From JAGTVG01 sp963820995 (GTDB lineage Bacteria > Bacteroidota > Bacteroidia > Cytophagales > Cyclobacteriaceae): a stretch of DNA of 64,000 nucleotides. The translations under genes and the position numbers were made by a program. Where the stretch lies: NCBI GenBank assembly GCA_963820995.1, contig CAWGCL010000011.1:1-64000 (forward strand). Direction: 5' to 3'. The notes beneath the pieces are model-generated. The model searched no databases, was not told where the DNA came from, and worked only from the letters and a program-made list of their open reading frames with translations. Below, in pieces: positions 11,325 to 21,206 of this stretch (position 1 is the stretch's first letter; each line of letters opens with the position of its first letter).

Positions 11325-12492
11325 CTATTTGATATATTCCCCACCCTCTTTTAAAAAATATTCAAAAAACATATACATCCTTTCATTGGATTCGGTATTG
11401 GGAGTATGCGCTGCCCGGTTAGTCATGGCCACTCGGTTTTCATAACCTAATAGATTATTCACGGCTACCGTATGATTGAGTGCGGTCCATCGTCCGGGAG
11501 GATCTTCAGAACCACCAGAAACAAGAAATGGCCTTGGCGCCATAAGTGCATGTAATTCATGAAGATCATTCCCTCCGGCAACAAGTTCGGGGTACAATCC
11601 CCTGGCGGGATTATCCTCTGTAATAATGCCTCTCGGTCGCCAGGGTGGCGGATGATAACCCAGATACCAGGGTTCCCAGTAATTGATATCGGGCCGGGAT
11701 TCATCAAATACGATCCCGGGGTCCGACCAGGCAGCACAGGCATACCTGTCAAACAGACAGGAAGCGAACATGGCCCATTTGCCCCCAAAAGAATGTCCAG
11801 TGATGCCGATGCGGGCAGAATCCACTTCAGGTTGGTCAGCCAATACATGCCATGCGTTTGCAGCTGCACAAGCCAGCATTGATAGGGGCTGTACCTGTGC
11901 ATTTTCTAAATCCGGATAGTATAGTGCATATGTTTTGTCTTTGGTAGCCTGTGAAGTGCCTATTGATAAGGTCACAAAACCCAGTTTGGTTAATTGATAG
12001 GCGAAATCACGATGCGGCTTACCCAATCCGATAGCCGTTTCAGGTTCGTAGTAGACCACTACAATAGCAGGTCTCTTCCCTTCACCTTCCGGGATAAGCA
12101 TATAGCCTTCGGTCTGTTCGAGGGGTGTCCACATAAATTGTATCCGTTTCTGAATAAAATCTTCTCTTTGCAAGGTTTCAAGGACCTTCACCTCCTGGTT
12201 TTTGATCAATGCTGGCCATTCTCCCATCAGACCATGCCATCGATCCAATATTTCTTTCCGCCTTTTCTTCCAATCATCATCATTCTCAACAGGTGTTCCA
12301 TCATAAAAATGTAGAGGCGAGCGATAATGACCAAAATTGTTCTCGAACTCCGATGGAGGGGAGAAGAAATGGTGCGATCTTTATCCAGGTCTCGTCTGGA
12401 GACGAAATGATATTGCCTGGTTTTGTCTCACAGCCAGATAGTGTAATCAAAAAGGCGAGATTCAGGAAAGTGACTCTTAAATATACATGCAT
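11325..12492 (-). CDS. Lipoprotein alpha/beta hydrolase (dienelactone-hydrolase-like esterase), frameshifted near N-terminus
   Basis: The start is a lipoprotein leader ending in LSGC. The first frame runs to IAPFLLP; removing one base from the G4 run at 12358-12361 (C4 on the coding strand) continues it as PSEFENNFGHYRSPLHFYDG and then into the long hydrolase frame, 388 residues in all. The nucleophile elbow is GHSFGG, the probable acid lies in SGGSED, and the His in RAAHTPN. This is the layout of exported DLH/acetylxylan-esterase-like enzymes that remove acyl groups from sugars. Only 24 bases separate its stop from the stop of the facing transporter gene. Confidence 0.75.
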
Positions 12493-12857
12493 ACCATCCG
12501 TAAAGTAATTAATCTTTTTTGTATCTGAAAATAGTATTTGGGAAAGAATATGTTTTGTTTATAATTCTTGAAAATTGATAAGCTCCGTTATTAAGTCTGG
12601 AGTTATGCATTTAGCGCGAGAATATTCTTTGAAAACGAACATAAACTATATTTCAGCGACATATGACTATTTCAAGAAAGAAGAATTTATTCGTCGAAAT
12701 TTGTTGTTTTAAATAATGAATTTCCAGGTTTGAATGCAGTACCAACTAAGTCGCCAACTCCTTTTTCTTCGTGATTCTCAAGGATAGGCAAAAAATGCTG
12801 GTCGATCATGTTTTTTTTTGATAATTTGTGTACTTAATGATTAAGAAAATGCATCAT
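12493..12857. other. Intergenic region between divergent hydrolase and dipeptidase genes
   Basis: These 365 AT-rich bases separate two genes pointing away from each other and must hold both promoters. I see a T9 run near 12811 but no hairpin, repeat or recognisable gene fragment. No convincing TAnnTTTG element with a correctly spaced upstream TTTG could be picked. Confidence 0.4.
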
Positions 12858-14070
12858 ATGAAAAATGAAATAAACCGCAGGAAATTCCTCTCATATTCCG
12901 GTATGGGGATTGGCAGGAATATTTATGAGTCATAAAGCTATGAGCTTAAATTATAAGCCTGTCTTGACTGCCAGTAATCCCCATGAATATGTTATTGTTG
13001 AAGGTCATAGGGATATCTGGGAATTCAATGATCGGTTTGCATTAAATGACAGGAATCAGCATTCCCCATTAAGGGATTTTCTGTTGCCACGGTTGATTGA
13101 TGGGGGGGTGGATGTTGTGATCATGCCGGCAGGAGGAGATTCAGTACCTGAGCGGGGAGGTAGTGACAGACTCCTCGAAGGGTCTTTACGTGTGGTGGAT
13201 ATGTTATTATCGGAAATCGAAAAGACAGGTGGGCAAGCTTCAATTGTTAAAACAAAAGCGGATATTCCAAGTAGTCCCCTCAAGGATCATGTGAAGTTTT
13301 TCCTGGACCTCGAAGGAGGAGGTTCTATTGAGATTGAACCTGAACCAGAATATCATCCTGACAGACGACTCGCCCTTTTGAGGACTTTTTTCAGGCTGGG
13401 AGTCAGAGGCATGCAGTTAACCCACCAGGGACGAAACCAGCTTGCAGACGGCGTGGCTGAAGGTAAGATGGGAAGTAGGCTTTCAAGGTTCGGAGTGGAA
13501 GTAGTAGAAGAAATGAATAGATTAGGCATGATGATCGGAGTTTCACACCTTTCGGCCAACGGGATATTCCATGTTGCAGAAATTACCAAAAAACCTATTG
13601 CCTCAACACATACGAACATCCAGAAATTTATCAATACCCCCCGACAGCATTCTGATGAGGAACTTAAAGCCATTGCATCCACGGGTGGAGTCATTGGTAT
13701 ACGCTATATTGAAGGGCAGACATCCTACGAAATGCTGGCGGATGAAATAGACTATATGGTGGAATTGATTGGCATTGACCATATTGGTATAGGATGGCTT
13801 GGACATGATATCGGACATCCGAGAGTAGGTCAGGTCCCCGGTTTCACTGAAGAATCACCCCCGGGTGAAGTCGAAAAACAATCCATGCAGGACCATTGGG
13901 CCCGATTTATTGGGATCCTTGAAAATCGAGGCTATAAAAGGGAAGAGATCGCAAAGATATTGGGAGGGAACTTCCTGAGAATCTGGAGAGTATATTCTTC
14001 CAGACTGAAAACAATACCAAAACAGGGATCTTTTAATTTCCAATGTAAAATACCTAAATTGGGATTATAA
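12858..14070 (+). CDS. Peptidase family M19 (membrane/renal dipeptidase type), leader frameshifted
   Basis: This TIM-barrel metallo-dipeptidase (or a relative acting on D-amino-acid-containing or modified dipeptides) keeps the zinc ligands: HxD in VEGHRDIW, Glu in LDLEGGGS, His in GVSHLSANG and His in ASTHTN. It also has GNFLRIW near the end. The family's usual IGSDFDG loop reads IGWLGHD here, a change close to the substrate site. The leader from ATG 12858 (ATG 12849 also possible) encodes NRRKFLSYSGMG, a twin-arginine-type signal. One surplus G in the G4 run 12905-12908 breaks the link to LAGIFMSHK; correction gives 403 residues. Confidence 0.8.
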
Positions 14071-14100
14071 GCTTAATAGGTATTTAAACTGATTACTTGA

Positions 14101-15477
14101 TTGCAAAAAAATATTAAAGTGAAAAAGAATATATCAAGACGAAGATTTATTGGAACTTCTGCTGTCAGTTTAGCTGGACTTTCTGCAACGATGAGTGCCC
14201 GCTCATATAGCCAGATTATGGGAGCAAACGACCGGATAAATATTGGTTTTTTGGGAACCGGTGCAAGAAGTTATGGCCATAGACGTATGGTAAAAGGTTC
14301 TTATGAAGACAAAAACCTTAATGTAACAGCTGTATGTGATATATGGAAAATAAACCGGGAAAAAGCTGCAGCTGATTGCAAAGAGAAGTTTGGAACATCG
14401 GTTAAACAGTTCAAGTATTCAGAGGAAATGTTGATGTATAAAGACCTGGATGCTGTGATGATAGCAACCGGAGACCACCAGCATGCTAAAATCCTGGTTG
14501 AGGTTGTAAAAGCAGGTAAAGATTGTTACTGTGAAAAACCTATGGCCCAGGATATCGAAGAAGCTAAACTGGCCCGCGATACAGTATTAAGCTCGAAACA
14601 AATTGTACAAATGGGCTCCCAATGGGTAAGCGAACCCATTCATATAAAAATTAGAGATATAATCAGGTCAGGCAGGCTTGGGCAGATCACAAAAATTGAA
14701 CAGTGCTGGAACGACAATAACCATCGCTGGCATGATCCGAACGATCCCGATGTAGCCGCCATACAGGAAAATGATACAGATTGGGAACGGTGGTTATTGG
14801 GAAAACCCTATGAATCATTTGATCCCTGGAAGTACTTTGAGTTCCGGATATTTAAAGCGTATTCAGGTGGGATCACTTCACAATGGATGAGTCACGGGAT
14901 TGGTCTTGTTCATTTTTATACGGATTCTGAAATTCCTGATTCCATGGTAGCCAATGGAGGAATTTTCGGATGGCCGGATATTCGGGAAAACCCAGATACT
15001 TTTCAAGCCCTCGCTACCTATGAGAAAGAAAAATTCCTCTATTCCTATGCATCCAGTTACGCCAATAAATTTGGTGATAATACAACCATTCGAGGAAAGG
15101 AAGGAACTTTATATGCACATGCCGGCGAAAGTGGGCCACGATGGTTCTTCATTCCTGAACATTTGGATTTGCCCGCTGGATTTGATTTTTATAAAGGTCT
15201 GGAAGACGCTGTAAAAAGTGGTGTAGCTGAATTAATAACTGTTCCGGAATTTAATGGGGCACTTCCTCCAACTGTAATGAGTGATGATAGCAAACCCCAT
15301 CTGGATAACTGGATTGACTGCATGAGAGATCGCAATCCAAATACCAATGGAAATATCATGACAGGATACTGGCATTCTATCGGGATAATTATGGCAACCC
15401 GGGCATACCGTGAAGGCAAAAAACTGTATTGGGACAAGAAGAATGAAGAAATTACTGAGAATAATCCTAAAGGATAG
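14101..15477 (+). CDS. Tat-exported Gfo/Idh/MocA family oxidoreductase
   Basis: This NAD(P)-dependent sugar oxidoreductase has a twin-arginine leader (ISRRRFIGTS), a Rossmann dinucleotide loop (GFLGTGARSYG) and the family CEKPMAQ motif near residue 146. The C-terminal alpha/beta domain begins around residue 170. There is no ATG: TTG 14101 or GTG 14119 must start it, and both keep the leader intact. Family members oxidise or epimerise sugars or act as glycosidases with tightly bound cofactor. Export through Tat fits a folded, cofactor-loaded protein. It begins 30 bases after the M19 gene and probably belongs to the same transcript. It ends with TAG. Confidence 0.85.
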   Translation: MQKNIKVKKNISRRRFIGTSAVSLAGLSATMSARSYSQIMGANDRINIGFLGTGARSYGHRRMVKGSYEDKNLNVTAVCDIWKINREKAAADCKEKFGTSVKQFKYSEEMLMYKDLDAVMIATGDHQHAKILVEVVKAGKDCYCEKPMAQDIEEAKLARDTVLSSKQIVQMGSQWVSEPIHIKIRDIIRSGRLGQITKIEQCWNDNNHRWHDPNDPDVAAIQENDTDWERWLLGKPYESFDPWKYFEFRIFKAYSGGITSQWMSHGIGLVHFYTDSEIPDSMVANGGIFGWPDIRENPDTFQALATYEKEKFLYSYASSYANKFGDNTTIRGKEGTLYAHAGESGPRWFFIPEHLDLPAGFDFYKGLEDAVKSGVAELITVPEFNGALPPTVMSDDSKPHLDNWIDCMRDRNPNTNGNIMTGYWHSIGIIMATRAYREGKKLYWDKKNEEITENNPKG

Positions 15478-15494
15478 TTTCGTGTAAGAAAAAT

Positions 15495-15523
15495 AGTTAG
15501 GAATCCTTATTATTTTCCTAATT
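15495..15523. terminator. Hairpin between convergent genes
   Basis: A 9-bp stem (AGTTAGGAA / TTCCTAATT, one G-T pair) with an 11-base loop lies between the Gfo/Idh gene (+) and the GH20 gene (-). The stem is AT-rich and the T-tract weak, so a shared terminator is only a possibility. Confidence 0.35.
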
Positions 15524-15577
15524 GTATTTGATCTTAATCTGAACCAGAGATTTAATATTTATATTTTAGTAAAAATG

Positions 15578-17758
15578 CTAAAATTCTTTCATCCAGGCGT
15601 TAATCATTTCATGGAATAATTCTTCAGCCTGGATCATCCAACTAAGATCTTCACGCTGACTCGCAAAATGAAAGTACCTGTCAGGAACGTAATTATCGGG
15701 ATAGGAAATAAAGCGGGTTTTTGAATAGACTGTTTTTAAATTTTCCCAGGATTCATTAAATGTTGCCAGGGCTCCCTTTATATTTTCTTTACCTAGATTT
15801 CTTTGGTTTTCATCAGCTGTATCACATTGTTTTATAGCAAGCAACAATACAGGAGCCGATACCTGAAAATCATTTAGCGCCTTAAATATTTCCCAATGGT
15901 ATCGGTTTATTTGAGATCGGGTATATAATTCATCAATTTTTTCAGAAGTAGAATTATAATTTTCAAGGATGATGGCAGCTTCTTCTAATCTATCTTCATA
16001 TTTTTTAATCCATGTTCCCGGAGTTTCCAATCGAGGAAGCTCAATAACTATATCAGTAAAATCCGTTTTTTCCTGCTGCTTATCTTTTTCAGCCTCGGGA
16101 ATCCAGTGCGCCAATCCTGGTAAATTAATAAGCGCATTTCTGATATCGCTGCGGTCACCAATTCTCATGAAAGCCATACCCCAGAAATTTGATGCTTCGG
16201 TTAGCTTTTTGTATAGATGATAATAGTTAGGTTCCACAATATTAAATTCTTTTTGAAGGAAGGCCAGGTCAAAATCTTCAAGACTTATTCCCTTCGAGGA
16301 CCAGCTATATTCGGCGGATGCGATAAATCCTCTCCAATACGTCTCGAAATGCAGTGAATGGTCATCCCATGCTGTGCTTAACATCCCATCGGCATTTTTC
16401 TCAATAGCCAATTGCAAGAAGCTTCGAATCGCTGCAGGCCCCCCATCAGACATGCTTCCGGTCCGATCATCTTTCGGGAATAAATGTCCTCCTGTTTGTG
16501 CAGCTGTTGATACCATAAATTGCATGTTATTTTTTCGGTACCAGTCTAAGGTTTTTATATTCCCCGGCAGCTTTCCTAATTCGTAATTCCAACGCATATA
16601 GACACAATTATCAGGAAAACCTTTTATTAGTTGATCCAATTTTGGTTCTCCAAGTTCCCAATCTTTGGCGGATTGATCCTGACTGTATTCCACATTCCAT
16701 GTACTCTCATATACACCTGCCATTTTCAAGGGCATATCATCCCAGAAGATTGGAATACGCCCGTTCGCATTCGCAATGTCACATATTTTATTCAACCAGT
16801 ATAGGTACAGCCCTTCCTCACCAATTTCTTCCGCCATACCTTTACATCGAGGACAAAGTCCGATGTCTCCAATTTCATCACCGCCTATATGTACATACCT
16901 GGAACCAGGGGTTGCTTTAAATGCATCCCGGAATAAATCTGCATATAGTTCATAAACGCCTTCTTCCACTGAACAGGAAACCCATCGCCTGTCCGGGATT
17001 TCTCTTAGATATTCATACTCAGGATTTTTTAATATAAATGTAGCATGGCCTAAGCCTTGTACTAAAGGAGAAATTTCAATGTGCCTATCAGCAGCATAGT
17101 CAGTTAATGCGGTCATCTCGTTAATACTGATAGCTTGCGGAGCCCCGACAAGGGGTCGTTTTACATAGCGAAGTTTATCTTCTACCTCGAAAATTATGGC
17201 ATTTATTTTATACCTGGCCAGACGGTCTATACTTTCGTAATAATAATTCATATGATCCAGGTGATGCTTTACATCAAAATGGACTGCCCTATATTCTAAT
17301 GCAGGGTAGTCTGTGATTTTGCATGGAGGTATTTCCGTATTAAAATCCCTGGAATCCTCTAAAAGTTGTTCCAATGTCTGGCAACCATAAAACAAGCCAG
17401 ACTGACCAGCCGATTCAATCTTAACATTCCCGTCTGTTATTGTAAGCAAATAACCTTCAGGATTTTGTACTACAGGATCGAGCGAATCAAGAACAAGAGT
17501 AAGTATTGATTTGTTTGTTCCTTTATTTTTTTCCGGAATCAAGCTGAGTATATCGCCCATCACAGGACGTTTCTGGCATCCCGATAACATAATGGCTGTT
17601 AATTCGCCATATTTCAATCCTTTTCCATTAAATACTTCAATTTTCTGAGGCTGAGGGATTACCTTAAAGGGGTTTGGAAGGTGATAGATTTTGTCTGAAT
17701 TGCATCCTGAAAAAACACATACAATTGATAAAGTGAGGACTGTTTGAAATATCTTCAT
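15578..17758 (-). CDS. Lipoprotein beta-N-acetylhexosaminidase, glycoside hydrolase family 20
   Basis: The 726-residue protein has a lipoprotein leader ending in VFSGC. A GH20b-like N-terminal domain (to about 150, with YGCQTLEQLL) is followed by the GH20 barrel. The family signature HIGGDEIGD lies near residue 293; the D-E pair gives the acetamido-orienting Asp and the acid Glu of substrate-assisted catalysis. Aromatic motifs such as MLSTAWDDHS (near residue 460) complete the site. The remaining 200 residues are mostly helical. The enzyme should release terminal GlcNAc or GalNAc at the cell surface or in the periplasm. The neighbouring DUF4091/GH123-like gene, same strand, supports an amino-sugar-rich substrate. 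Confidence 0.88.
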   Translation of the reverse strand: MKIFQTVLTLSIVCVFSGCNSDKIYHLPNPFKVIPQPQKIEVFNGKGLKYGELTAIMLSGCQKRPVMGDILSLIPEKNKGTNKSILTLVLDSLDPVVQNPEGYLLTITDGNVKIESAGQSGLFYGCQTLEQLLEDSRDFNTEIPPCKITDYPALEYRAVHFDVKHHLDHMNYYYESIDRLARYKINAIIFEVEDKLRYVKRPLVGAPQAISINEMTALTDYAADRHIEISPLVQGLGHATFILKNPEYEYLREIPDRRWVSCSVEEGVYELYADLFRDAFKATPGSRYVHIGGDEIGDIGLCPRCKGMAEEIGEEGLYLYWLNKICDIANANGRIPIFWDDMPLKMAGVYESTWNVEYSQDQSAKDWELGEPKLDQLIKGFPDNCVYMRWNYELGKLPGNIKTLDWYRKNNMQFMVSTAAQTGGHLFPKDDRTGSMSDGGPAAIRSFLQLAIEKNADGMLSTAWDDHSLHFETYWRGFIASAEYSWSSKGISLEDFDLAFLQKEFNIVEPNYYHLYKKLTEASNFWGMAFMRIGDRSDIRNALINLPGLAHWIPEAEKDKQQEKTDFTDIVIELPRLETPGTWIKKYEDRLEEAAIILENYNSTSEKIDELYTRSQINRYHWEIFKALNDFQVSAPVLLLAIKQCDTADENQRNLGKENIKGALATFNESWENLKTVYSKTRFISYPDNYVPDRYFHFASQREDLSWMIQAEELFHEMINAWMKEF

Positions 17759-17863
17759 GTTTGTAATTTATTTCATACACTATAAATTATTACTCTTGAT
17801 CTAATAGTTCATTTAACTCAGATCACATTTTGTATATACTTAATATGTAGACCTTTATTCTTA

Positions 17864-19690
17864 TTAAAGATTCTCCTTACTTATTTTGTTAAGTATGTTC
17901 TTGCCTTCTTTTAACATAGATCCTGCAGGTATATTTTCAAGAGATGAGATCTCATATTTTTGTATATGCTCTTCCATTAGCTGTAGGTTTTCTCTGACTT
18001 CCTGACTATTTTCTGCCTTGAGTTTCTCGCGTATGATCCTGATCTTCTCGAAATCCTGGATCCCTTCTCTTAAACGTTCAAACCGAATAGATGTCCTGGC
18101 TTCCGGATATACAAAGAAGGTGTCCCCGGCCGGCCAGTTTCTAAACCGGGAATCTAGCAGCGGTTCTAATACCCAGCTCATATATGCCCACCTCAAATAT
18201 CCGGTATATCCTTTATTTACAGCGTGCCATGCTTGCCAGGTTGATTCAGCTGGTGGAGAAAAAGTAAAATTGTTTGGGAAAGCTTCTACACAGCAAGTAT
18301 AATATGTCGTATGCCTTCCGGCTGTAGTCCTTCTTTTCATTACATCCTCTGGAATTTTCTGATTAGAGGCAACACACATGTCAAAAAGGCCATTTTCAAT
18401 TTCCGGATGATAACCACCTGCTAATGTGATCTTGAATCCTGGAACCGTTTTGCCAACAAATTCTATTACATTCTCCATGTCTTCAACCGGACGTTCATCC
18501 ATTGCAATGGCAGTTTTTTCAAACCAGCCCTTATCTTTCAGGTGTGATGAGAAATCGAGTAGAAAATCTCTCCAATGATCTTCATACGCCTTGGATCCTG
18601 GCTTTGCAACAAGGGTATCTACTATTTCTTTTGCCTCGTCGTAATAGAGAAATCGGTTTCCCCAGGGAATCATTGTATAACAATTTATCTGATCATTTAT
18701 GCCACATTTTTCAACAAATTCAACCCATTGATCAAAAATGGAATAGTCGAAATGCCATGAACCGTCCATCTTTTTATGCCAATCAATCATCCCACGGTAC
18801 GCATCCTGTGTTTGGCCATTCCACGGGCGGTCGATGATACTTGTCGTTATGACTTTTTGACCCGCATTTGCCAATCGTTTAATTAACGGCTCAAGGTATG
18901 CATAATGTTCATTACTCCAGGGTGTTACCTGATGATACCGGGCTACTGCCGAGGGATTTTGCCATAGATCAAGATGATAAGACCATTCTGATGGATCAGG
19001 CAATACCGCATTTCCTATTTCTAATTCTATCTTAAACTCCAGTTTATCTCCTGCCTGTGATCGGGCAAACAGGCTGCCTGAATATAAACCTGGTTGGATA
19101 CTTCCTGGAACATCTATCGATACCCACACCGGTTGAGTAGTTTTACCTTTGTATGTTAATTCGTCAACTTCATCGATCACATCAGCAGCTAGCGAGACTT
19201 GAAGACCATCTACTTTATGAGGTGTACATCCCCCGGCGTACTCATCGGTTAAAACATACCGGACAAATCTTGCCTGAAGGCTGGAGGCAGGAAGTATATT
19301 GTTTTCATCTGATTTAAATTCCGACCATTCAAAACTTAATTTATCTTTATCAGCTGAACTCCATAGCAATAATTGAGCACTAACACGCTCTCCCCGCCAG
19401 GCGTAAACATTCCATATCATACTGCCTTCCTGGATTTTTGGTGGGATGCTTTTGTCATATCGGATATCGGTTGTGCCAAAACTGCCATTCAGGGATTTGG
19501 AGACGGATACCCAGAGTTGGGGATCAGAAGGATTTGGATCCGGAGATTCCTCATAAACCAAATATTCACGACTCAAATAATTGTCAGTATTTTCAGTTTT
19601 TTTGCTAATGGGGCTGTTGCAACCAACAAGCATTGTGAGAAATAACAATATGGAAATATTCCTGAAGAATTTATTTGAAAAATTACGCAT
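17864..19690 (-). CDS. Lipoprotein with DUF4091 / GH123-like glycosidase domain
   Basis: The leader ends in the lipobox MLVGC. A beta-rich N-terminal domain (about 40-230) precedes a TIM-barrel ending in RFERLREGIQDFE, the usual DUF4091 tail. GH123 enzymes (exo-beta-N-acetylgalactosaminidases) use an adjacent Asp-Glu pair; AIAMDERP near residue 397 fits this. The 608-residue length fits the family. The gene ends 105 bases before the GH20 start on the same strand and both are probably expressed together, giving a GalNAc/GlcNAc-removing pair. Activity is inferred; many DUF4091 proteins have not been tested. Confidence 0.75.
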   Translation of the reverse strand: MRNFSNKFFRNISILLFLTMLVGCNSPISKKTENTDNYLSREYLVYEESPDPNPSDPQLWVSVSKSLNGSFGTTDIRYDKSIPPKIQEGSMIWNVYAWRGERVSAQLLLWSSADKDKLSFEWSEFKSDENNILPASSLQARFVRYVLTDEYAGGCTPHKVDGLQVSLAADVIDEVDELTYKGKTTQPVWVSIDVPGSIQPGLYSGSLFARSQAGDKLEFKIELEIGNAVLPDPSEWSYHLDLWQNPSAVARYHQVTPWSNEHYAYLEPLIKRLANAGQKVITTSIIDRPWNGQTQDAYRGMIDWHKKMDGSWHFDYSIFDQWVEFVEKCGINDQINCYTMIPWGNRFLYYDEAKEIVDTLVAKPGSKAYEDHWRDFLLDFSSHLKDKGWFEKTAIAMDERPVEDMENVIEFVGKTVPGFKITLAGGYHPEIENGLFDMCVASNQKIPEDVMKRRTTAGRHTTYYTCCVEAFPNNFTFSPPAESTWQAWHAVNKGYTGYLRWAYMSWVLEPLLDSRFRNWPAGDTFFVYPEARTSIRFERLREGIQDFEKIRIIREKLKAENSQEVRENLQLMEEHIQKYEISSLENIPAGSMLKEGKNILNKISKENL

Positions 19691-19774
19691 TAGTGAGTAT
19701 TTATTTTTTCGATGTATTTCTAGAAATTATTAAGAATCATTAATTATCATTTGGGAAGATCCTAACTTAAGCAT

Positions 19775-20876
19775 TTAGTCACTTACAATTAGCACCTTAT
19801 GTTCTGGCCCCGGGATATCAGCAAGATTAACTGCACGAAACACGATTTCATTCCTTTCATTTTCAAGAGGAATTTCTACTGTATCCGTAACTGGCCGCCA
19901 GCTATCCTCAATAGATCCTTTCATCTGGTATTCTTTAAGGTTGGGGGTGGTTGAAATCAAAGTAACTATGGCCTTATTCCCCTCAATATTTACAGTTGAA
20001 CTAAGAACATTGGGGGTCCATTCAATGGCATCTCTGTCTTTTTCGGTTACCAGATATTCAGTACCATACGCCCAGTGTGGTTTCCCATCCCAGATCCAGG
20101 TGTGGGTTTGGAAATATTCATCTTCATACATAAGCATCAATGTCTTATATTCCGCCCAGTTGGTAAACATATCATTATATGCGTGCCACTCTACCCATGT
20201 ATAGGTCTGTGCATATCGCTTTTTTGCTATGCCAGTTTCTTCATCAAACTCAATAGGTATCCGATCCGGGCCATCCACAAGAATTAAATCTTTTCCTTCA
20301 TTTTTTAAATATTCATCCCGTACTTCCAAAGCAGATAAGGGAATTCCATCTTTTTCAAAGTGATGATCGTATTTAGCATCGGATAAAAACCATTTATTAT
20401 AGCTGTTCAGCCAGATTTCATTGATCCCATGGTGACCGTCAGGTCCCCCTTCAAACGACGGCCCGGCTCCAAGAGTCCTTGTCACATATCCATAGGCATT
20501 CATTATGCCATTTTGTACAGTCATAAAATGACCACAATGAAAGCCATGTCCTTCTAATGCCGCATCCAGAATACCTTCTGCATATCCTTCCCCGGGATAT
20601 GGATCTCCAAAATCGTCGATCTTTATGACAGATTTTATCCAATGTCGTAATAATAATATTCTTTTGAACTCATCTGTTTCTCCTTTAAAAACAGAATCCA
20701 ACTGATATTTAGTAACCAGGTGCTGGAATTTTGGTGAACTGAGGTCCTCAGATGAATGAAACGCCGTGTTTGGAATATAAACTGGATTTTCAACTTCAAC
20801 CTGATGATATTGTTTAGTATTACATGCCAGGAATATGGCAATTGATTGTTACTATAAATATTAATTTGTTTTTCAT
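19775..20876 (-). CDS. Transglutaminase-like lipoprotein, frameshifted in the leader
   Basis: The papain-like triad of the transglutaminase fold is visible: Cys in GFHCGHF (about 114), His in GHHGINEIW (about 148) and Asp in FLSDAKYD (about 164). The main frame continues upstream without an ATG into FLACNTKQ, a lipobox. It joins the leader MKNKLIFIVT from ATG 20876 if one extra A near 20840-20844 is removed (1102 - 1 bases, 366 residues). Bacterial members act as proteases or amidases rather than cross-linkers. It sits 84 bases upstream of the DUF4091 gene on the same strand, so may act on the glycopeptide part of the substrate; that is inference. Confidence 0.7.
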
Positions 20877-21206
20877 TGGATATTTATATTTATCTCATTC
20901 GTATTTATTTATTCAATGTTACCCTGGTTTTTCCTGCCAAGGAGGATTTTTATGCTGTTGTTTAGTAAATTGAAAAAAATACGGTGGACATTGGCATAAT
21001 AAGAGTAAATGTAAAAATAAATCAGGTGCAGATCAATGTCTTTCGTTACTATATTAAGGGGGAAAGTACTTTGAGGCTCCTTAGCGTATAAAATTTTACG
21101 TTATTGATTGCCTGTAAGATAATCCGTGAAATAATAACATTGGAAAATAGGCGGATCTTCTATACTTTTAAAATCTTTCCATATCAAATTATAATTTTTC
21201 AATGTC
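20877..21206. other. Intergenic region between divergent genes
   Basis: These 330 AT-rich bases lie between the minus-strand transglutaminase/GH123/GH20 group and the plus-strand esterase gene, and should contain both promoters. No repeat, stable hairpin or gene remnant was recognised. A purine-rich AAGGAGG precedes a 15-codon frame at 20952, which I do not regard as a gene. Confidence 0.4.

Noticed and set aside
11465..11919. Overlapping frames on both strands inside the DLH-like esterase gene
   Set aside because: The esterase frame has a full catalytic triad; the others are shadows without start signals or recognisable motifs.
20952..20999. 15-codon frame preceded by AAGGAGG
   Set aside because: Bacteroidota rarely rely on Shine-Dalgarno sequences, the peptide has no support, and such a 7-mer is expected by chance several times in a window this size.
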